Positions 10,010 to 21,708 of a stretch of DNA of 64,000 nucleotides are shown one piece after another. Position 1 is the first letter of the stretch. Every line of letters starts with the position of its first letter. This DNA comes from Berberis thunbergii (Eukaryota; Streptophyta; Magnoliopsida; Ranunculales; Berberidaceae), in contig QNQO01000221.1 of NCBI GenBank assembly GCA_003290165.1, forward strand, positions 868,001 to 932,000. Direction: 5' to 3'. The notes beneath the pieces are model-generated. The model saw only the letters and a program-made list of their open reading frames with translations, was not told the origin of the DNA and searched no databases. Made by a program: the position numbers and the translations under genes.

Positions 10010-10765
10010 TCAATTTTAAATAACAAAGAAGAGAGAGGATCTCCCTGCCTCAATCATCTAGTAGACTTGAAATATCCATTATACGCTCATTGTCAAAGAA
10101 CTTAGAAGCCACAATTAGTAATACAGTTAGAGATAACATGGCAAACCCGGTGATTGAAACCAAATCTCCTGAGAACTGAAATAAGAAATCCCCATTGCAA
10201 TATATCATAGGCTTTCTTTTATGGACTTTTTCCCAATGTCCCTAATTAGCTCCAAGACCAATATTTTCTACAATGAACCTCATTCTAACAAAAACTCCTT
10301 GTTCCTGTGACACCATCTCAGGAAGCAACAAGGTCAACCTATTGAAAATTATTTTACAAAAAATATTTAGTGCATGCATCACCTTCCTTAAGTTCCTTCT
10401 CACCTAATTTCTGTATCCAAAACAATTCTTCCTATTTCAAAGCTAACATGTATGCTCCTTGACAACGGTTCAGGTTACTCTGCCCATTCACATCCTAGTT
10501 GGCATTGACATTTAGTCCATTGCCTCCACAATCATTCCATCCAGAAAGTAAAATAACTTCTTACTGCTGCATTTCATTTTCCAATGATCTTAGTCTACTA
10601 AAAACATTACCAAAGACCTCTCTATTCCATATAATAAGCTTCTTACGAAGCGTTTTGAGTTTCACATCAATCTTATCAAGAACTCGCATACTCCCCAAAT
10701 CAACATTCTAGGCAGAATTTACTAGATCATCAAATGTAGGGCGAGTAGTCCACATATTAAGAAAT
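10010..10765 (-). pseudogene. LINE reverse transcriptase, N-terminal part
   Basis: The minus strand contains LPEMVSQEQGVFVR near 10310 and LRQGDPLSSLLF at about 10015-10050, both hallmarks of L1-type RT (fingers and motif region before the catalytic FADD, which is missing). Upstream, 10450-10740 gives a linker with KKLIIWNREVFGNVFSR between endonuclease and RT. Stops interrupt the frame, and the gypsy LTR cuts it off. Confidence 0.7.
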
Positions 10766-11506
10766 CTAAATAAAAAAAATACTTGCTCGCGCCTGAATTG
10801 GCATAGACACCATCATAGGCGCAAGATCTGAAAAGGTATGGCATAAATGCTTCACTCTAGTGTTCAACATCTGGGACAACCACTCTGCATTAACCAAAAT
10901 TTTGCCAAGCCTTGCCCAAATCCGCTTTCTGCGACGCCTATTATTACACCAAATTATTTGCGGTCCCAAAAATCCGCAATCTTGACAGCCACAATTCCCA
11001 ATACAATCTGCAAACTCGGCCATGCTAGACATAGAAGGCGGGTTGCCTCCTATTTTCTCCTGCCCAATAATCGTATTAAAATTCCTCCAGCAGCCAAGGT
11101 TCATCACAACCCAAATAAAAAATTTTCATATTCATCCAGAGATCACGTTTTTCCTCTACTGAGCATTTGGCATAAACAAAAAAATCACAAAAGTCCAGGC
11201 ATTGAAATTAACCGTGACCCTTCCATGAATAATTTGGTCCGTCATACCAAGAACTGCAAAGAATGTATCATTCACCAAGAAAATCCAAATCTTACCTCCA
11301 AGTAATCCATTAGACACAAAACACGGTAATTTGACTTTATTCCCAACTTCCAAATACCTGCTGCCATCAATCATAGGCTCTCTATTCATCAGGATTTTTG
11401 GTTCGACAGTCATCTTCTTTAATCTGCAATGAGTAACCCGATTCCCAACTCCTTGAGCATTCCAAAATAATATGTGGTCAATCATTAGTAACCATGGAGG
11501 AAGCAA
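10766..11506 (-). pseudogene. LINE apurinic/apyrimidinic endonuclease
   Basis: The minus-strand frame starts MIDHILFWNAQGVGNRVTH (11506 onward), the typical beginning of plant L1 ORF2. It continues with GGKIWIFLVNDTFFAVLG, and in another frame (11107-10766) NLGCWRNFNTIIGQEKIGG and IIWCNNRRRRKRIWARL, which are the endonuclease core and the WTN/NRR..IWARLDR-like motif. This domain nicks target DNA for target-primed reverse transcription. There is at least one frameshift and an internal gap. Confidence 0.8.
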
Positions 11507-12158
11507 CCGTCTTTTTAGTCAATCGTTTTTCCCTAGGTGTGCCACCAGTTTAATTTTCTTCTTGGTAGTCTACCAGTTTATCCATCTGAGCGTGATCCCA
11601 ATTCCATATCTTAGATCAGGGTTGTCTGCGGTCCATGTTTCGAGTCTGATGCTGACTCATGACTGTCCACACTGACACATTCCAAATTATTAACATTCAA
11701 CACTTTTTTTTAAAATAATAATGAAATTTTCAAAAGCTCCACTGATACCCACCATGTAAGTCTGAAATTTACCTGCTCTTTTTGTATCACTTATTGGAAT
11801 ATATTTTACAACAGGCCTATAAACTACTTTCACACTTAGTTCTACCTTCTTTTGGTTCTCAATATCCATGGCCTTTCCTTTCCCCTCCGTTTAATTTATG
11901 TTTTTATTTGAACCAAGCTTCCTCCTACAAACTGAAACATCATGACCATTCAAAGAACATACCTCATAATATTTGAATCCCGGGAAGATAAGTCTTTGCC
12001 ATAAACCTATATATCATGATCTCTCTATGGCCAAACTCGCATCGGAAAGGGCTCAGAAAGATCCATCTCGACACACATCTTAGCTATCATAGGACATGAG
12101 AAAGACCTAGTGTTAACATACATAGGCAAAAACCCTCCAAAAGAGTTACCAATGGCCT

Positions 12159-12686
12159 TCAGTAATGGATGATAAAAAAAAAATGAAGCGGGAGGTTAGG
12201 GAGTTCCACCCACAATGGAACGACCAACGGATCAGCACGCAAACTGAACACTGCATGCCAATGAAAAGCTTTGAAGCACACTCCCCTAATAACGAAGGAG
12301 TCTCTAGACATAACTTTTTTTTCCTCTTCAGATTGTAGATGCACTATTACGTGTCTGGGATCCTGCAAACCCATAGAGAAATCGCCCAAAATTCTCCATG
12401 ATCTATGAATAGAATCGTGAATTGGTTCAAGGGTAGGTCTATAGGTAGAAAACTTTTGCACTATCACATGGTTCCCTATAAAGTTTTCACCGTTATTAAC
12501 ATCACCATCTTTTAGAACAATTAACTGAAAGCCCTCCTTCATAAAGTTCATTCCCATTACCGAATTTTCCACCGTTCTAGTCTGCAACATGCTGCTTAGA
12601 ACTTGTACGAAGGTCTGAGTATAATAAGGCAAACCACCCTCTCTACCCGAGTTGCCTCCTCCATGGACGACTGGAGGAGCCACCAT
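12159..12686 (-). pseudogene. LINE ORF1 (DUF4283-like, partial)
   Basis: A 175-codon open frame begins MVAPPVVHGGGNSGREGGLP. It contains IDSWRILGDF-like and VPLWVELPNLPLHFF motifs, the DUF4283 signature of plant L1 ORF1, a nucleic-acid-binding chaperone of the retrotransposition complex. It ends near 12159, and the CCHC zinc knuckle expected afterwards is not readable. Confidence 0.7.
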
Positions 12687-12949
12687 CAGAAGCTATAGGG
12701 TCGTAGCTCTATTACTTCATGCAAGAGAGAGACAAAAAATCTCTTGCTTGTCACGGCATTGAGAGATTGAGCAGCCAACACCGTGGTGAGAGAGAGCAAC
12801 CACCAAACCTTCTATATTATTTTCATATATTCCTCTCTCGTCTCTCCCAATGGAGTTACTTGACCCTAGACATTTCCTGATACAATTGAAATCAGAAATA
12901 AAGGTGAAGAAAGCTCATGCAAGAGTCGTCCTTGATTCAAGGTTTTTCA

Positions 12950-13790
12950 ATGGCATGTTGACTTAAGTTTGAAAACGGATCCGGTGGTTGCTCCACTTTG
13001 GTTCAAACTCCCAGATCTGCCATTACAATTTTCCACCCAATGATAGTGAAGTCAACCGGGGACTCCTTCAGAGTCTTCCTTAGGGACGATTGCAATACCG
13101 GTGCTTCACAAGGCCAAAAATTGCTCGGATGTGTGTGGAGATGGATCTGTTTGAATATCTAACAACTAGGATGTGGATTGATAAATGAGGGAGCCATGGT
13201 TTTTGGAAAAAAATTGGTGTTATCATGATTCAAATATTGTGAATATTGCTCTTTGAATGGGCATTACCTTGCATATTGTACGAAGAGGCTTGGAGTGAGT
13301 CAGAAGAAAGAAATAAAATTGGAAAAGGTTTCAAAGGGGTAGGATGTAGTATCAGTGAAATAGGTCTACAAGCCGGTAGTTAAGTAGTCAGGTTTGACTA
13401 TTCCAGAAGTTGGCACAAGCATCATAAAAAAAATACTAAAGGCTAAAAGTGTCAAGTCCTCAAAGGGTGATGGTAATGGACGATATTTAGTAGCTAAAAC
13501 AAGCACATGCAAAAGATTAAAGGACCAATCAGCTTGACAAGTTAATCAAGTCAAACCCATTCAATATTTTAGCATGGAAGGGATCGATGAATATGTGGTT
13601 TCAATTCTGGAGATGAAACACATTGAACCGGTCCAGAAAGAAATAGAGCCGCCAACAGTTGTTGTAAGGAGCAGGGATGAAACTGATAGTGTGGATAATT
13701 TTTTTTCAAATTAGACTGCCTTGATGCTTGTTACACTAGTAGTGCCATCGACAATGCAATTAAGAAGACCTAGAAGAGGTTGTAGGTCCT
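12950..13790 (+). pseudogene. LINE copy A ORF1 remnant
   Basis: DUF4283-type motif VAPLWFKLPDLPLQFF, then the zinc knuckle CEYCSL..GHYLAYCTKR (CX2C...H...C), then a basic, low-complexity tail. Stops and frameshifts split it. It would have coated LINE RNA. The C-terminal half is duplicated in LINE copy B. Confidence 0.65.
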
Positions 13791-14084
13791 GAACAAGCTG
13801 AGGAAGTGTGACAGGAACCTGCAGAAGCCAAGAAGAGAGTAACTCTTGTCAATTTCTTCGATCCTAAAGGAATCCAACTCGAGATGGTTCTTCTCAATAG
13901 AGAGCTGGTTGATATGGAAATCCAGTCAGATAATGAGGATTTGTATCGAAACTTTACAAGTTTGGAAGTGGAATCGGGTGGGTACCCAGTTAGATGGTGA
14001 AAAGCCAAAGAAAAAAAGAAAGGGAAAGGAAACGTTCTATTGGGGAACATAGGGTGGCTAGGAACATGCATGCTCCTACCAGTA

Positions 14085-15968
14085 AATATGATTGACAACA
14101 TAATGTTCTGGAACACGCAAGGTTTAGGGAATAAAATGATCGGTAACAGAATTAGATATTATTGCTGGAAGACAATATCAAACTTCTAGCTATTCGGAAC
14201 CATTGATAGATGTTGCCAGATACTTGAAGTTGGGAGGTAAATTTTTGACTCTAATGAAGTATTGGGCACGAAGCTTTGGATTTTTTTGGTCTAATGATTT
14301 AGAAGCAAACATTATTGGCATTTTGGATCAGGTTATTCATTATAGAGTGAAGTTGCCAACTGCTAATCAATTTTTTTGTCTCTTTTGTCTATTATACCGG
14401 AGAGGAGACGTCTTTAGGATGACTTGGAGCATTTGGTGATGTTTTTTTCTGAATCATAGCTAGTTAGGGGTGATTTTAATGTGATTTTGGAGGGGAATAG
14501 GAAACTAGTTGGGAGACACACGGATCACATGGTAATGATTGAATTTTCTAGTTGTCATTTGGCTTGCGGCCTCACGGGTGTTGGTTCATTGGACTTCAAT
14601 TTACATGGTGTAATAATCAACAGGGGGTTAATAGAAAGTGGGCCAGGATGGACAAGTTCTTAGTGAATGTCGAATTGTTCAATGAGATGAAGTATACTCT
14701 TATTGAACATTTACACCTACGTGTTTAGATCATGTATCCCAGCTAGTGTCCTTGTCTTTGCATTCGAGAGTAGGTGTGTCCCCTTTTAGTTTTCAGAGAA
14801 TGTGGACTACAAATAGGAAAAATTTTGGAAAGTACTGCTTTGGCGGATGCACTAGCAGTTTGGGACAAGTGGAGAAGGTTTCACGTGAGTAAAACTATTA
14901 ATCCCTTCCTGATTGGCTCAAGGCTCATTTGTTATTAGATAAGAATAAACAACACATATTAGAAGCATGGTTAAGTGACTTTTGTAGTCCTCCCATGGAT
15001 AAAGTCATAATGTACACCTGTTTAATAATCAATTTTGACTGGTAATAAAGGTCTAGCATCCAAATAAAAAGTTACTTTCTGGAATTTGTTGATAAGCTTT
15101 GGAATGTAGATTGTTTGTATATGAATGCTCTTTTGGATTCTAAAATTAGAACCATGAGTAGGTGGTAAAAAATTTGAACAAAGAATTTTTTTTTAAATAA
15201 TTTCAGAAAGCTGCGGAAAATTGAGAACGAAATCCTATAGTTGGAATTTGCACTTCAAAATGGTTGGATATCAATACTAGTGCTAATTTGAAAATGTGTC
15301 AGGATGAGTATAAGTTGGCTTTGCATTAGGAAGAGATTTCTTGGAAACAAAACTCAGGCAAATGGGAAATGAAAGAAAGTGAGGCGTGCACAAGCTGTTT
15401 ATTTGCATCAGTGAAATCCTAACAAAAGAAACGGGTCGTTTTAAAAATTATTAACTTGGATGGTAATTTAATCAGATATCAGAAGGAGATAATAAAAGAG
15501 GCTAATTGTTTCTTACAACATTTGATGTCTTCATAAGGGTATCGGGAAGATCACAAGTTACTAGATTGCATCCCTTGCCTAGTTTAGAAGGAGGATTGTG
15601 ATATGTTAATGCGCAGCCAAGTTTGGAGGAGGTTAGAACAACCATTTTTTTAGCAATCCTAAAGATAGTGTTGCGGGTCCGGATGATTTTACCTTGGGTT
15701 TCATTCAGTCATGTTGTGTAATTATTAGCCTGGATGTCTGGAAAACAACATAAGAATTTTTCAAGTGTCAAGCTCTACCTAGTATTTTTACTGCAAATTT
15801 TATTGCTTTGATTCACAAAGGAGAGGACACAAAGTCGTTTATAGATTTTAGGCCCATAAGCTTGTGCAATGTAGTCTACAAGGTGTGTTTAGGAAATCTT
15901 ATGTGTTAGACTATCAAAAATTCTCTGAGGTATTATTTCTCATGAGCATGAAACATTTGTTAAAGGAA
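14085..15968 (+). pseudogene. LINE copy A ORF2 (endonuclease and partial RT)
   Basis: The endonuclease begins MIDNIMFWNTQGLGNKM; later pieces are FGFFWSNDLEANIIGILDQV, LVRGDFNVILEGN and NRKWARMDKFLVN. A long, degraded spacer (14700-15640) corresponds to the linker to RT. RT then gives VAGPDDFTLGFIQSC and FIALIHKGEDTKSFIDFRPI with SLCNVVYK. The frame ends where the LTR-like element begins. It is non-functional. Confidence 0.75.
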
Positions 15969-15973
15969 TGCTT
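15969..15973. repeat. Target-site duplication, left copy (TGCTT)
   Basis: TGCTT before the LTR-like element matches GGCTT at 22866-22870 in four of five bases. The LINE RT reading resumes right after the second copy. Confidence 0.6.
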
Positions 15974-16315
15974 TGATATTCACGTAACTAATATATAATA
16001 TATCCTTTAATTTATATATGTTAGTGTTTTGATTATTATATTTATTCTAATTATTTGGTTTTCATGTCTTTGTAGGAATTTGAGCGTGAAGGATGAAATC
16101 GCATTAAGGCGACAGTTTGAGAAATGATAAATTGGTTGATTCTAGTGGTGGTACAAAGTAGCAGGTCACATGTCTAAACTTAACCCAAACAAATGTAGGT
16201 CCACCTAATTTAATCTAAGCCCAAGCCCAAAATTGACCTAGAAACCCAAACCCAACATAACAAAGAAAAAGGAGAACCCTATTTTGGTTTCCTCTCTCCC
16301 CTCTCCCTTCTCTTT

Positions 16316-16334
16316 GGGGGGGGGGGGGGGGGGG
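16316..16334 (+). repeat. Poly-G tract (19 G)
   Basis: An uninterrupted run of G inside the LTR-like element, capable of G-quadruplex formation on the plus strand. Length should be treated as approximate because such runs are prone to sequencing error. Confidence 0.8.
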
Positions 16335-16674
16335 TGTTTTTTCTCCTACGTTTCTTGCTCTCTCTATTTTTCCAGCCACCACGCCACATCCACTCTGCCT
16401 GCGATCCTCGCTCGATAGGAGGACCACGCCACATCCACCCTGCCAGCGATCCTCCGCCTCTTCCTCCACCACTAGCTGCCTCCTCCTAACCCTGTTTCTC
16501 TCTCTTTCTCCTCCCCGTTCCATCACACTTCACGCCACCTCCATCTTCCTCATGACTTCTTCTTCTCCTTCTTCAATTCATCACCTCCTTTTCCCCCACT
16601 TTGTCTCGCAGCTTAGTCATAGCAGCTCACACGATGCAAGCAAAGCAGTAGCAGCAGAAGAACATGAGGAAGAC

Positions 16675-17043
16675 GAGTTGTGATTTGGAATTGTGAAAAG
16701 AAGAAGAAATGGTAATGTAAGCTCTACTGAATAAGAAAAAGGGAATTACAAACCCTAATGCTTAGATCGATCTACAGATCTAGCCCTATGTTTACAAAAA
16801 ATTTCTTACTGCTCTATTGAACTACATTGTTGTAACAAATTTTCAAATGTAAACAAATCAAATTATTACACGTGTTTGGCCCATGTGCCTTTATAACAAC
16901 CTGAAGAAGTATCATTACTACCTTGTCCCTAATTTTAAATTTCAACTATTTCGAATTTGGCGCTCTTGGAGCCTTTGTATTTGGTCCTTTTCAGTTTGGC
17001 GCCTTTTGTATTTGATTATTTAAGCTAATTTGTATATGTGACA
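16675..17043 (-). repeat. 3' LTR of the Reina-like element
   Basis: It matches 21318-21708 along its length, for example ttacacgtgtttggcccatg and the repeated ttggcgc words. The outer end has lost the TGTCACA start seen in the other copy. On the minus strand it begins TGTCACATATACAAAT at 17043. Confidence 0.85.
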
Positions 17044-17940
17044 ATGCCATCCCCTTTAGAGCTGGGTGGGAGACTCAGTTTGTAAGCAACAACATTGATG
17101 CGCTCCAATATTTGGAAAGGCCCATAAAATATTGTGCTAAGAGTTTGAGATTGTGGTGAAGATTCACAGATGTTTGTCGATACGACTGTAAGCGCAAATA
17201 CACCCAATCTCCAACAATGAATTCACGCTTTGCTCTGTGATTGTCTGCGTAGTGTTTCATCCGCTCTTGAGCACATATACTCAACATCTAATCTCTGTCC
17301 CGAAGAAATTATTGCACATCAGAGATTGTATTTGAAGTCGTAAGGGGAAGAGCCATTAGTAGGGGTTGATATCCATATAAGGCTTCAAATGGAGAAGTTT
17401 GGAGACCTGTGTGGAATGCGGTGTTGTACCAAAACTCTACCAAATAGAGCCATTTCGACCATTGAAGAGGAGCATCACTAGTCATGCAACAAAGGTAATT
17501 TTCGAGACACACATTGGTTCTTTCAGTTTTCCCATCTGTTTGGGGATGTATGAAGAACTGAGGTTTATAGTTGTTCCAAGAGCTGAGAATAGATCTTGCC
17601 AGAATGCACTCAAGAAAATTGTCTCTGTCCGAAACAATTGATGTAGGGATGAAGGCAGTAGATATGTTGCAAGAATAGGTCAGCAATCATGGCTGAAGTG
17701 AAGGGGTGTGAGAGAGCTATAAAATGAGTGAATTTAGTCAGTCTGCCAATGACCACCAATATGACTGTTTTGTGTTTAGATGGAGGAAGCCCTTTGATGA
17801 AATCCATCGAAATGTGTTGCCATGCGTGCTCCGGTATGGGTAGTGGCTGAAGAAGACCATCGTAAGCTGACTGATCATTCTTATTATGTTGGCAAGTATC
17901 GCACTCAGAGACATATGTGAGAACATTGACTTGCATTCTG
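17020..17940 (-). pseudogene. Reina-like gypsy integrase
   Basis: On the minus strand: the H2C2 remnant with VSECDTCQHNK (around 17900), the core with ISMDFIKGLPPSK and VVIGRLTKFTHFI, IVSDRDNFLE, and the last acidic site region FIHPQTDGKTERTNVCLENY (17309-17686). The C-terminal GPY/F-like segment with YFMGLSKYW follows (17075-17287). Several frameshifts join the pieces. I see no convincing chromodomain after it. Confidence 0.8.
17044..17058 (-). promoter_or_regulatory. Polypurine tract
   Basis: On the minus strand TAAAGGGGATGGCAT lies directly before the 3' LTR, the standard primer site for plus-strand DNA synthesis. Confidence 0.6.
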
Positions 17941-18275
17941 GGCCAAAAGAAGTATTGGTGGAGTTTCTTATAGGTTGTATTGATTCCCGAATGTCTTCAT
18001 AAGGCAAAGCTATGAAGCTCATATAAGAGTTGCTTACGGAGAGACCTTGTGACCCAATACAAACTTGGTGATGATGCTTGAGAATGCCACTAGATAATGA
18101 AAAGGGAGGTTTGGAATCTGGTTTGATGAGTAACTGTTGTATTAGTTGTAGCATGAATTGGTCTTGAGCATAAGAAGATGAGACCTCAGTGAGCCAAGTT
18201 GGGGTAATCACTTTCAGAGCCAAGCAGTGGCCATGGTCTTCAGTACATCTGGATAATGCATCTGCGACTATATTC

Positions 18276-18674
18276 TCAATCCCTTTTTTGTAATAAAATC
18301 TCATAGTCAAATCCAAGAAGTTTGGCTAGCCAACGTTGTTGGGTCATTCTAGTGATCTTTTGAGCTAAAAAGTACTTGATGCTTTGGTGGTTTTTGTATA
18401 TGATGAACTTAGAGCCAAGAAGGTAAGAACGCCACCTATGGACTGCCATAACAATCGCCAGAAGTTCTTTCTCATATGTTGATAAGGAGAAATTCTTTGG
18501 GCTGAGAGATTTGCTAAAAAATGCAATTGGGCGACCATCTTGAGAGAGAACAACTCCTACACCCTTTGAGCAGGCGTCAGTTTCAATGATGAAAGACAAT
18601 TGAAAATTTTGAAGTGCTAATATAGGAGCCTCACACATTGCTTGCTTCAGCTGTAAGAAGGTAGTAGTTGCCAA
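18276..18674 (-). pseudogene. Reina-like gypsy RNase H
   Basis: The open stretch includes FIIETDACSKGVGVVLSQDG, PIAFFSKSLSPKN, YEKELLAIVMAVHRWRSYLL and FIIYKNHQSIKYFLAQKI, the usual plant gypsy RNase H order (Asp, Glu, Asp positions). It continues in another frame with GIENIVADALSRC (near 18240). It belongs to the same polyprotein as RT upstream. Confidence 0.8.
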
Positions 18675-18699
18675 TGGAGACCAATTGAGGCATTTTTCT

Positions 18700-19420
18700 T
18701 AAAAAGATCAGTCAAAGGCTTTGCAATGTGACCATATTGCTTAATGAACTTTCTATAGTACCCTGTGAGGCCAAGAAGTCCTCTGAGCTGCTTAATATTG
18801 GTTGGAGTGGGCCAGTTGGTCATAGCCTAAGTTTTTTGAGGGTCGGCTTCAACATCCTGAGAACTTATAATGTGTCGCAGATATTCTAATCTCTACTAAG
18901 CAAAAGAGCACTTTGAAAATTTGATATACAGTTGATGTTGCCCAATAATAGTGAAGACAACCTCTAAATGATCTAAATGGATGGATAGGCTAGGACTTTA
19001 TACCAGAATGTCATAAAAGAAGACAAGTACATGCTTCCCGATGAGGGACTGAAAAATTTGATTCATAAGAGCTTGAAAGGAGGCTGGAGCATTTGTAAGA
19101 CCAAAGGGCATCACCTTGAACTCAAAGTGGCCATGATGTGTTTTAAAAGCAGTTTTGTGGATATCAGAAGGATTAACTAGAATTTGGTGATACCCTGACC
19201 TTAAATCCAGCTTGAAGAAGATAGTAGCACCATGAAGCTCGTCTAGAAGCTCATCTATGAGAGGCATAGGAAACTTGTCTTGGATGGTAATCTAATTCAA
19301 CTTCCTGTAGTCCACACAAAATCTCCAGGAACCATCTTTTTTCCTTACTAGAAGGATGGGAGCTGCAAAGGGAGTTTGAGAGTGTTGGATTAACCCAGAC
19401 TCCAACATCTCTTGTATCTG
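18700..19420 (-). pseudogene. Reina-like gypsy reverse transcriptase with mutated active site
   Basis: Motifs in order are a [15 protein letters not shown] region near 19300, [47 protein letters not shown] and FQALMNQIF. The catalytic box reads FFYDILV, where the family has FFDDILV: the first Asp is Tyr (codon at 19013-19015). That change abolishes polymerase activity. The thumb continues in other frames to 18700. Confidence 0.85.
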
Positions 19421-19429
19421 AGAAGGTGG

Positions 19430-20300
19430 ATGATGGTCTGGCTTCAAGGGAATATGATGGTTGAGGGCTCGGCTGAGAGGAAGATCATTAGGAGTTGGGA
19501 AGAGATCACTGAATTTTGAGGTAAGGTGCTGTGTACTATAGGGTCAGGTTGTAGAAGTGAATCCGCAGCAATCATGGAGAAGAGGTGACAAAAGAAGGAA
19601 CTAGCATGATGCTTCTATATCTTAGACAATCCTTTGGCTTCCAATAAGCAAAAATCAACAGTCTCAGACCCTCCTTGTAGAGTAACAAATTGGCAATCAA
19701 TGGACAATGTCAGTTGAAGCTTCTGCAAGTTCAGTGTGATATCACCAAATTTTTTGAGCCAGCCCCCACCAAGAACCATATCATAACCACACAAGGGGCA
19801 ATACTCACACTCTACCTTCGAAGGTAACTCCCTGCATAGTCCATAAGAGACGTTGGCACACAGCAGTGCTTAATAACTGATCCCCATTAGCAACCTTGAC
19901 TAGCATCTATGGTGTTAAACATGTAGGCCATTTTGTTGCTTTAATCACACTAGGGTCGATGAAAAAATGGGTGCTTCTAGTTTCGATTAATATGGACACT
20001 GACTTCTTCCTGATCTGACACCTGAGTAGTAGTGTATTTGTTGAAGAACAACCATGCAGAACATGTAATGAAATCTCCATGTCAGTAGGGATCTCTTTAA
20101 GGAGGTTCTCAGTCACAATTTCTGGATAGCTTTCTACTTTATTCTGTTGATCATCTACAGGGATCAACATATACAAGTGTTGTGACTTACACAAATGGCT
20201 AGGTTTATATTGCTTCTCGTAATTGTAGCAGAGACCTTTTTCTATACGCAATCTCATCTGATTAGGAATGAGACGTCGGATTGGTGGTAAGGTGGAAGGA
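19430..20300 (-). pseudogene. Reina-like gypsy zinc-knuckle/protease region, degraded
   Basis: Minus-strand 20250-19907 reads LRIEKGLCYNYEKQYKPSHLC, a degenerate CCHC knuckle. CQIRKKSVSILIETRSTHFFID follows, where the protease active site should read D-[ST]-G but has E-T-R. The stretch down to 19430 is broken by stops. The function would be polyprotein cleavage; the key residues are lost. Confidence 0.6.
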
Positions 20301-21090
20301 AGGTGAGATGTATGGCTAGTAGAGTGATTGATATGGGGTTCTCTGAGGTTGAATGAAGTTGTAAGGGGAGTGGTTAGAGTTGTTGTGGTGTGATGGGAGG
20401 GGGGGGGGAGCAGGTGGAATACCAGCTGGGTTTGCAAAAGTGGGGGAGTAGGTGTTTGGTCTAGGGGAGTACGAGTGAAGGTGTTGTGGTTTGGGACTGT
20501 TTTGTGATTGAGAGGCCTCATGCATCCTTGCCAGTGATAATGCCTGAGTCAATGTGGTAGGTTTAAAGAGTTGTACCAAGGAATGTTGGTTTTCAACCCA
20601 TTAAAAAAACTAAGGACGAAGTAGTGTTCATCTAGGTGGCGATTGTGAGCCAGCATTAGGGATCGTAACTCCTCAAACTTATCAAAATAGTCATTAACAG
20701 TTCCTTGTTGATGGAGTTTGTTAAAGGAGTCGACAAAATTATCAAGCACTGACTCTTCAAATCGTTCATAGAGATCATGGCTAAACTGGTGCCATTGAAG
20801 CATTCTCTCCCCACATGGTAGTCAAGAAACCAAAGATCCACCTTACCAGATAACCTTGTTAGCATCTGAGACTTGATAAAATTTGAAGTATCTATCGCAT
20901 TTTTTCACCCATGATCTGGGATTTGTGCCATCGAAATAAGGGAAATCCAACTTTGGTAGTCGAGGGAACATACCTTGGCTCTCCCAATGATTTTGTGAGT
21001 TGGATCTGTGATCCGTTTGGCCAGAAATTGGAGTAGTGGATGTACTCGAATCCGTCGCACTAGCTGGAGCAGGTAGATTTTGAATCAACT
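20300..21090 (-). pseudogene. Reina-like gypsy Gag
   Basis: The start region gives GMFPRLPKLDFPYFDGTNPR and SWVKKCDRYFKFYQV. WHQFSHDLYERFEESV, FNKLHQQGTVNDYFDKFEEL and HYFVLSFFNGLKTNI follow, the retrotransposon Gag domain in order, then a Pro/Thr/His-rich linker (20521-20316). Three overlapping frames show at least two frameshifts. Confidence 0.8.
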
Positions 21091-21300
21091 GGATGAGTTG
21101 ATCGAACCTGGAATCAATTCGTTTCTCTTGACCCTAATTAGCTAGAGCCAATTTTTTTATTTCGCCTTTTAAGAATTCAATCTGAATCGAGGTCTCAGTC
21201 TAGCTCTTCCTCGTTTCTCTTATGAATTGCTCCACTTCTTTCACCCTTGTTTCCACAGATTGCAATGGTAATACTTAGTCCACAATCCCAAATGATCGAC

Positions 21301-21315
21301 TCCGCTCTGATACCA
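21301..21315 (-). promoter_or_regulatory. Primer-binding site (initiator Met tRNA type)
   Basis: On the minus strand TGGTATCAGAGCGGA follows the 5' LTR after two spacer bases. TGGTATCAGAGC is the complement of the 3' end of plant initiator tRNA-Met, the usual primer for Ty3/gypsy and Ty1/copia elements. Confidence 0.85.
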
Positions 21316-21317
21316 AA

Positions 21318-21708
21318 TGTCACAGTTGTGACTTGGAATTGAGAAAAAGAAGAACAAATGGTATTGTAAGCTCTATTGAATACGAAAAAGGGAATTACAA
21401 ACCCTAATGCTCAGAGTGATCTACAGATCTAGCCCTCTGTTTACAAAATTCTTCTTACTGCTCTGTATTTCTTCTCCTCTATTTAACTACAGTGTTGTAA
21501 CAGATTTTCAAATGTAAACCAATCAAATTATTACACGTGTTTGGCCCATGTGCCTTTATAACAACCTGAAGAAGTATTATTACTACTTTGCCCCAAAATT
21601 CAAATTTCAATTATTTTGAATTTGGCGCTCTTGGTGCCTTTGTATTTGGTCCTTTTCAGTTTGGCGCCTTTTGTATTTGATTCTTTCAGCTCATTTGTAT
21701 ATGTGACA
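21318..21708 (-). repeat. 5' LTR of the Reina-like element
   Basis: On the minus strand it runs from TGTCACATATAC to ...CACAACTGTGACA, with TGTCACA/TGTGACA ends. It is 391 bp and homologous to 16675-17043, with many mismatches and a small insertion near 21460. Confidence 0.85.

Larger units (their letters stand above)
10010..12840 (-). mobile_element. Decayed LINE (L1-type non-LTR retrotransposon), minus strand
   Basis: From 12840 downward on the minus strand: a CT/GA-rich 5' leader (12690-12840), ORF1 (12159-12686), an apurinic endonuclease domain (10766-11506) and an RT start, truncated at about 10010 by the Tat-type gypsy. Plant L1 elements have exactly this order. It stands head-to-head with the plus-strand LINE that starts near 12860. 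Confidence 0.8.
12860..15968 (+). mobile_element. Decayed LINE (copy A), plus strand, 5' segment
   Basis: This is a second L1-type element. It opens with ORF1 (DPVVAPLWFKLPDLPLQF around 12985, and a CCHC knuckle CEYC...GHYLAYC around 13243-13280). ORF2 starts near 14090 with NIMFWNTQGLGNK, and the endonuclease continues to about 14690. RT motifs lie at 15650-15890 (DSVAGPDDFTLGFIQSC; FIALIHKGEDTKSFIDFRPI). The region from 13450 onward is closely matched by copy B (24449-30318). The RT is cut at 15968 by an LTR-like insertion and resumes at 22871. Stops are frequent. Confidence 0.8.
16675..21708 (-). mobile_element. Ty3/gypsy retrotransposon, Reina-like chromovirus, both LTRs present
   Basis: A 5.03-kb element on the minus strand with two LTRs of about 370-390 bp, a primer-binding site, a polypurine tract and Gag-PR-RT-RH-IN between. 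Short LTRs, total length near 5 kb and the RT/RNase H phrases fit the Reina lineage. The LTRs differ by many substitutions and small gaps, so the insertion is not recent. Coding frames are broken and the RT active site is mutated. It sits within the 15974-22865 LTR-like element. Confidence 0.85.

Noticed and set aside
16215..16526. 103-codon minus-strand frame rich in Glu, Arg and Gly
   Set aside because: It lies on pyrimidine-rich LTR sequence including a poly-G tract; composition explains it.
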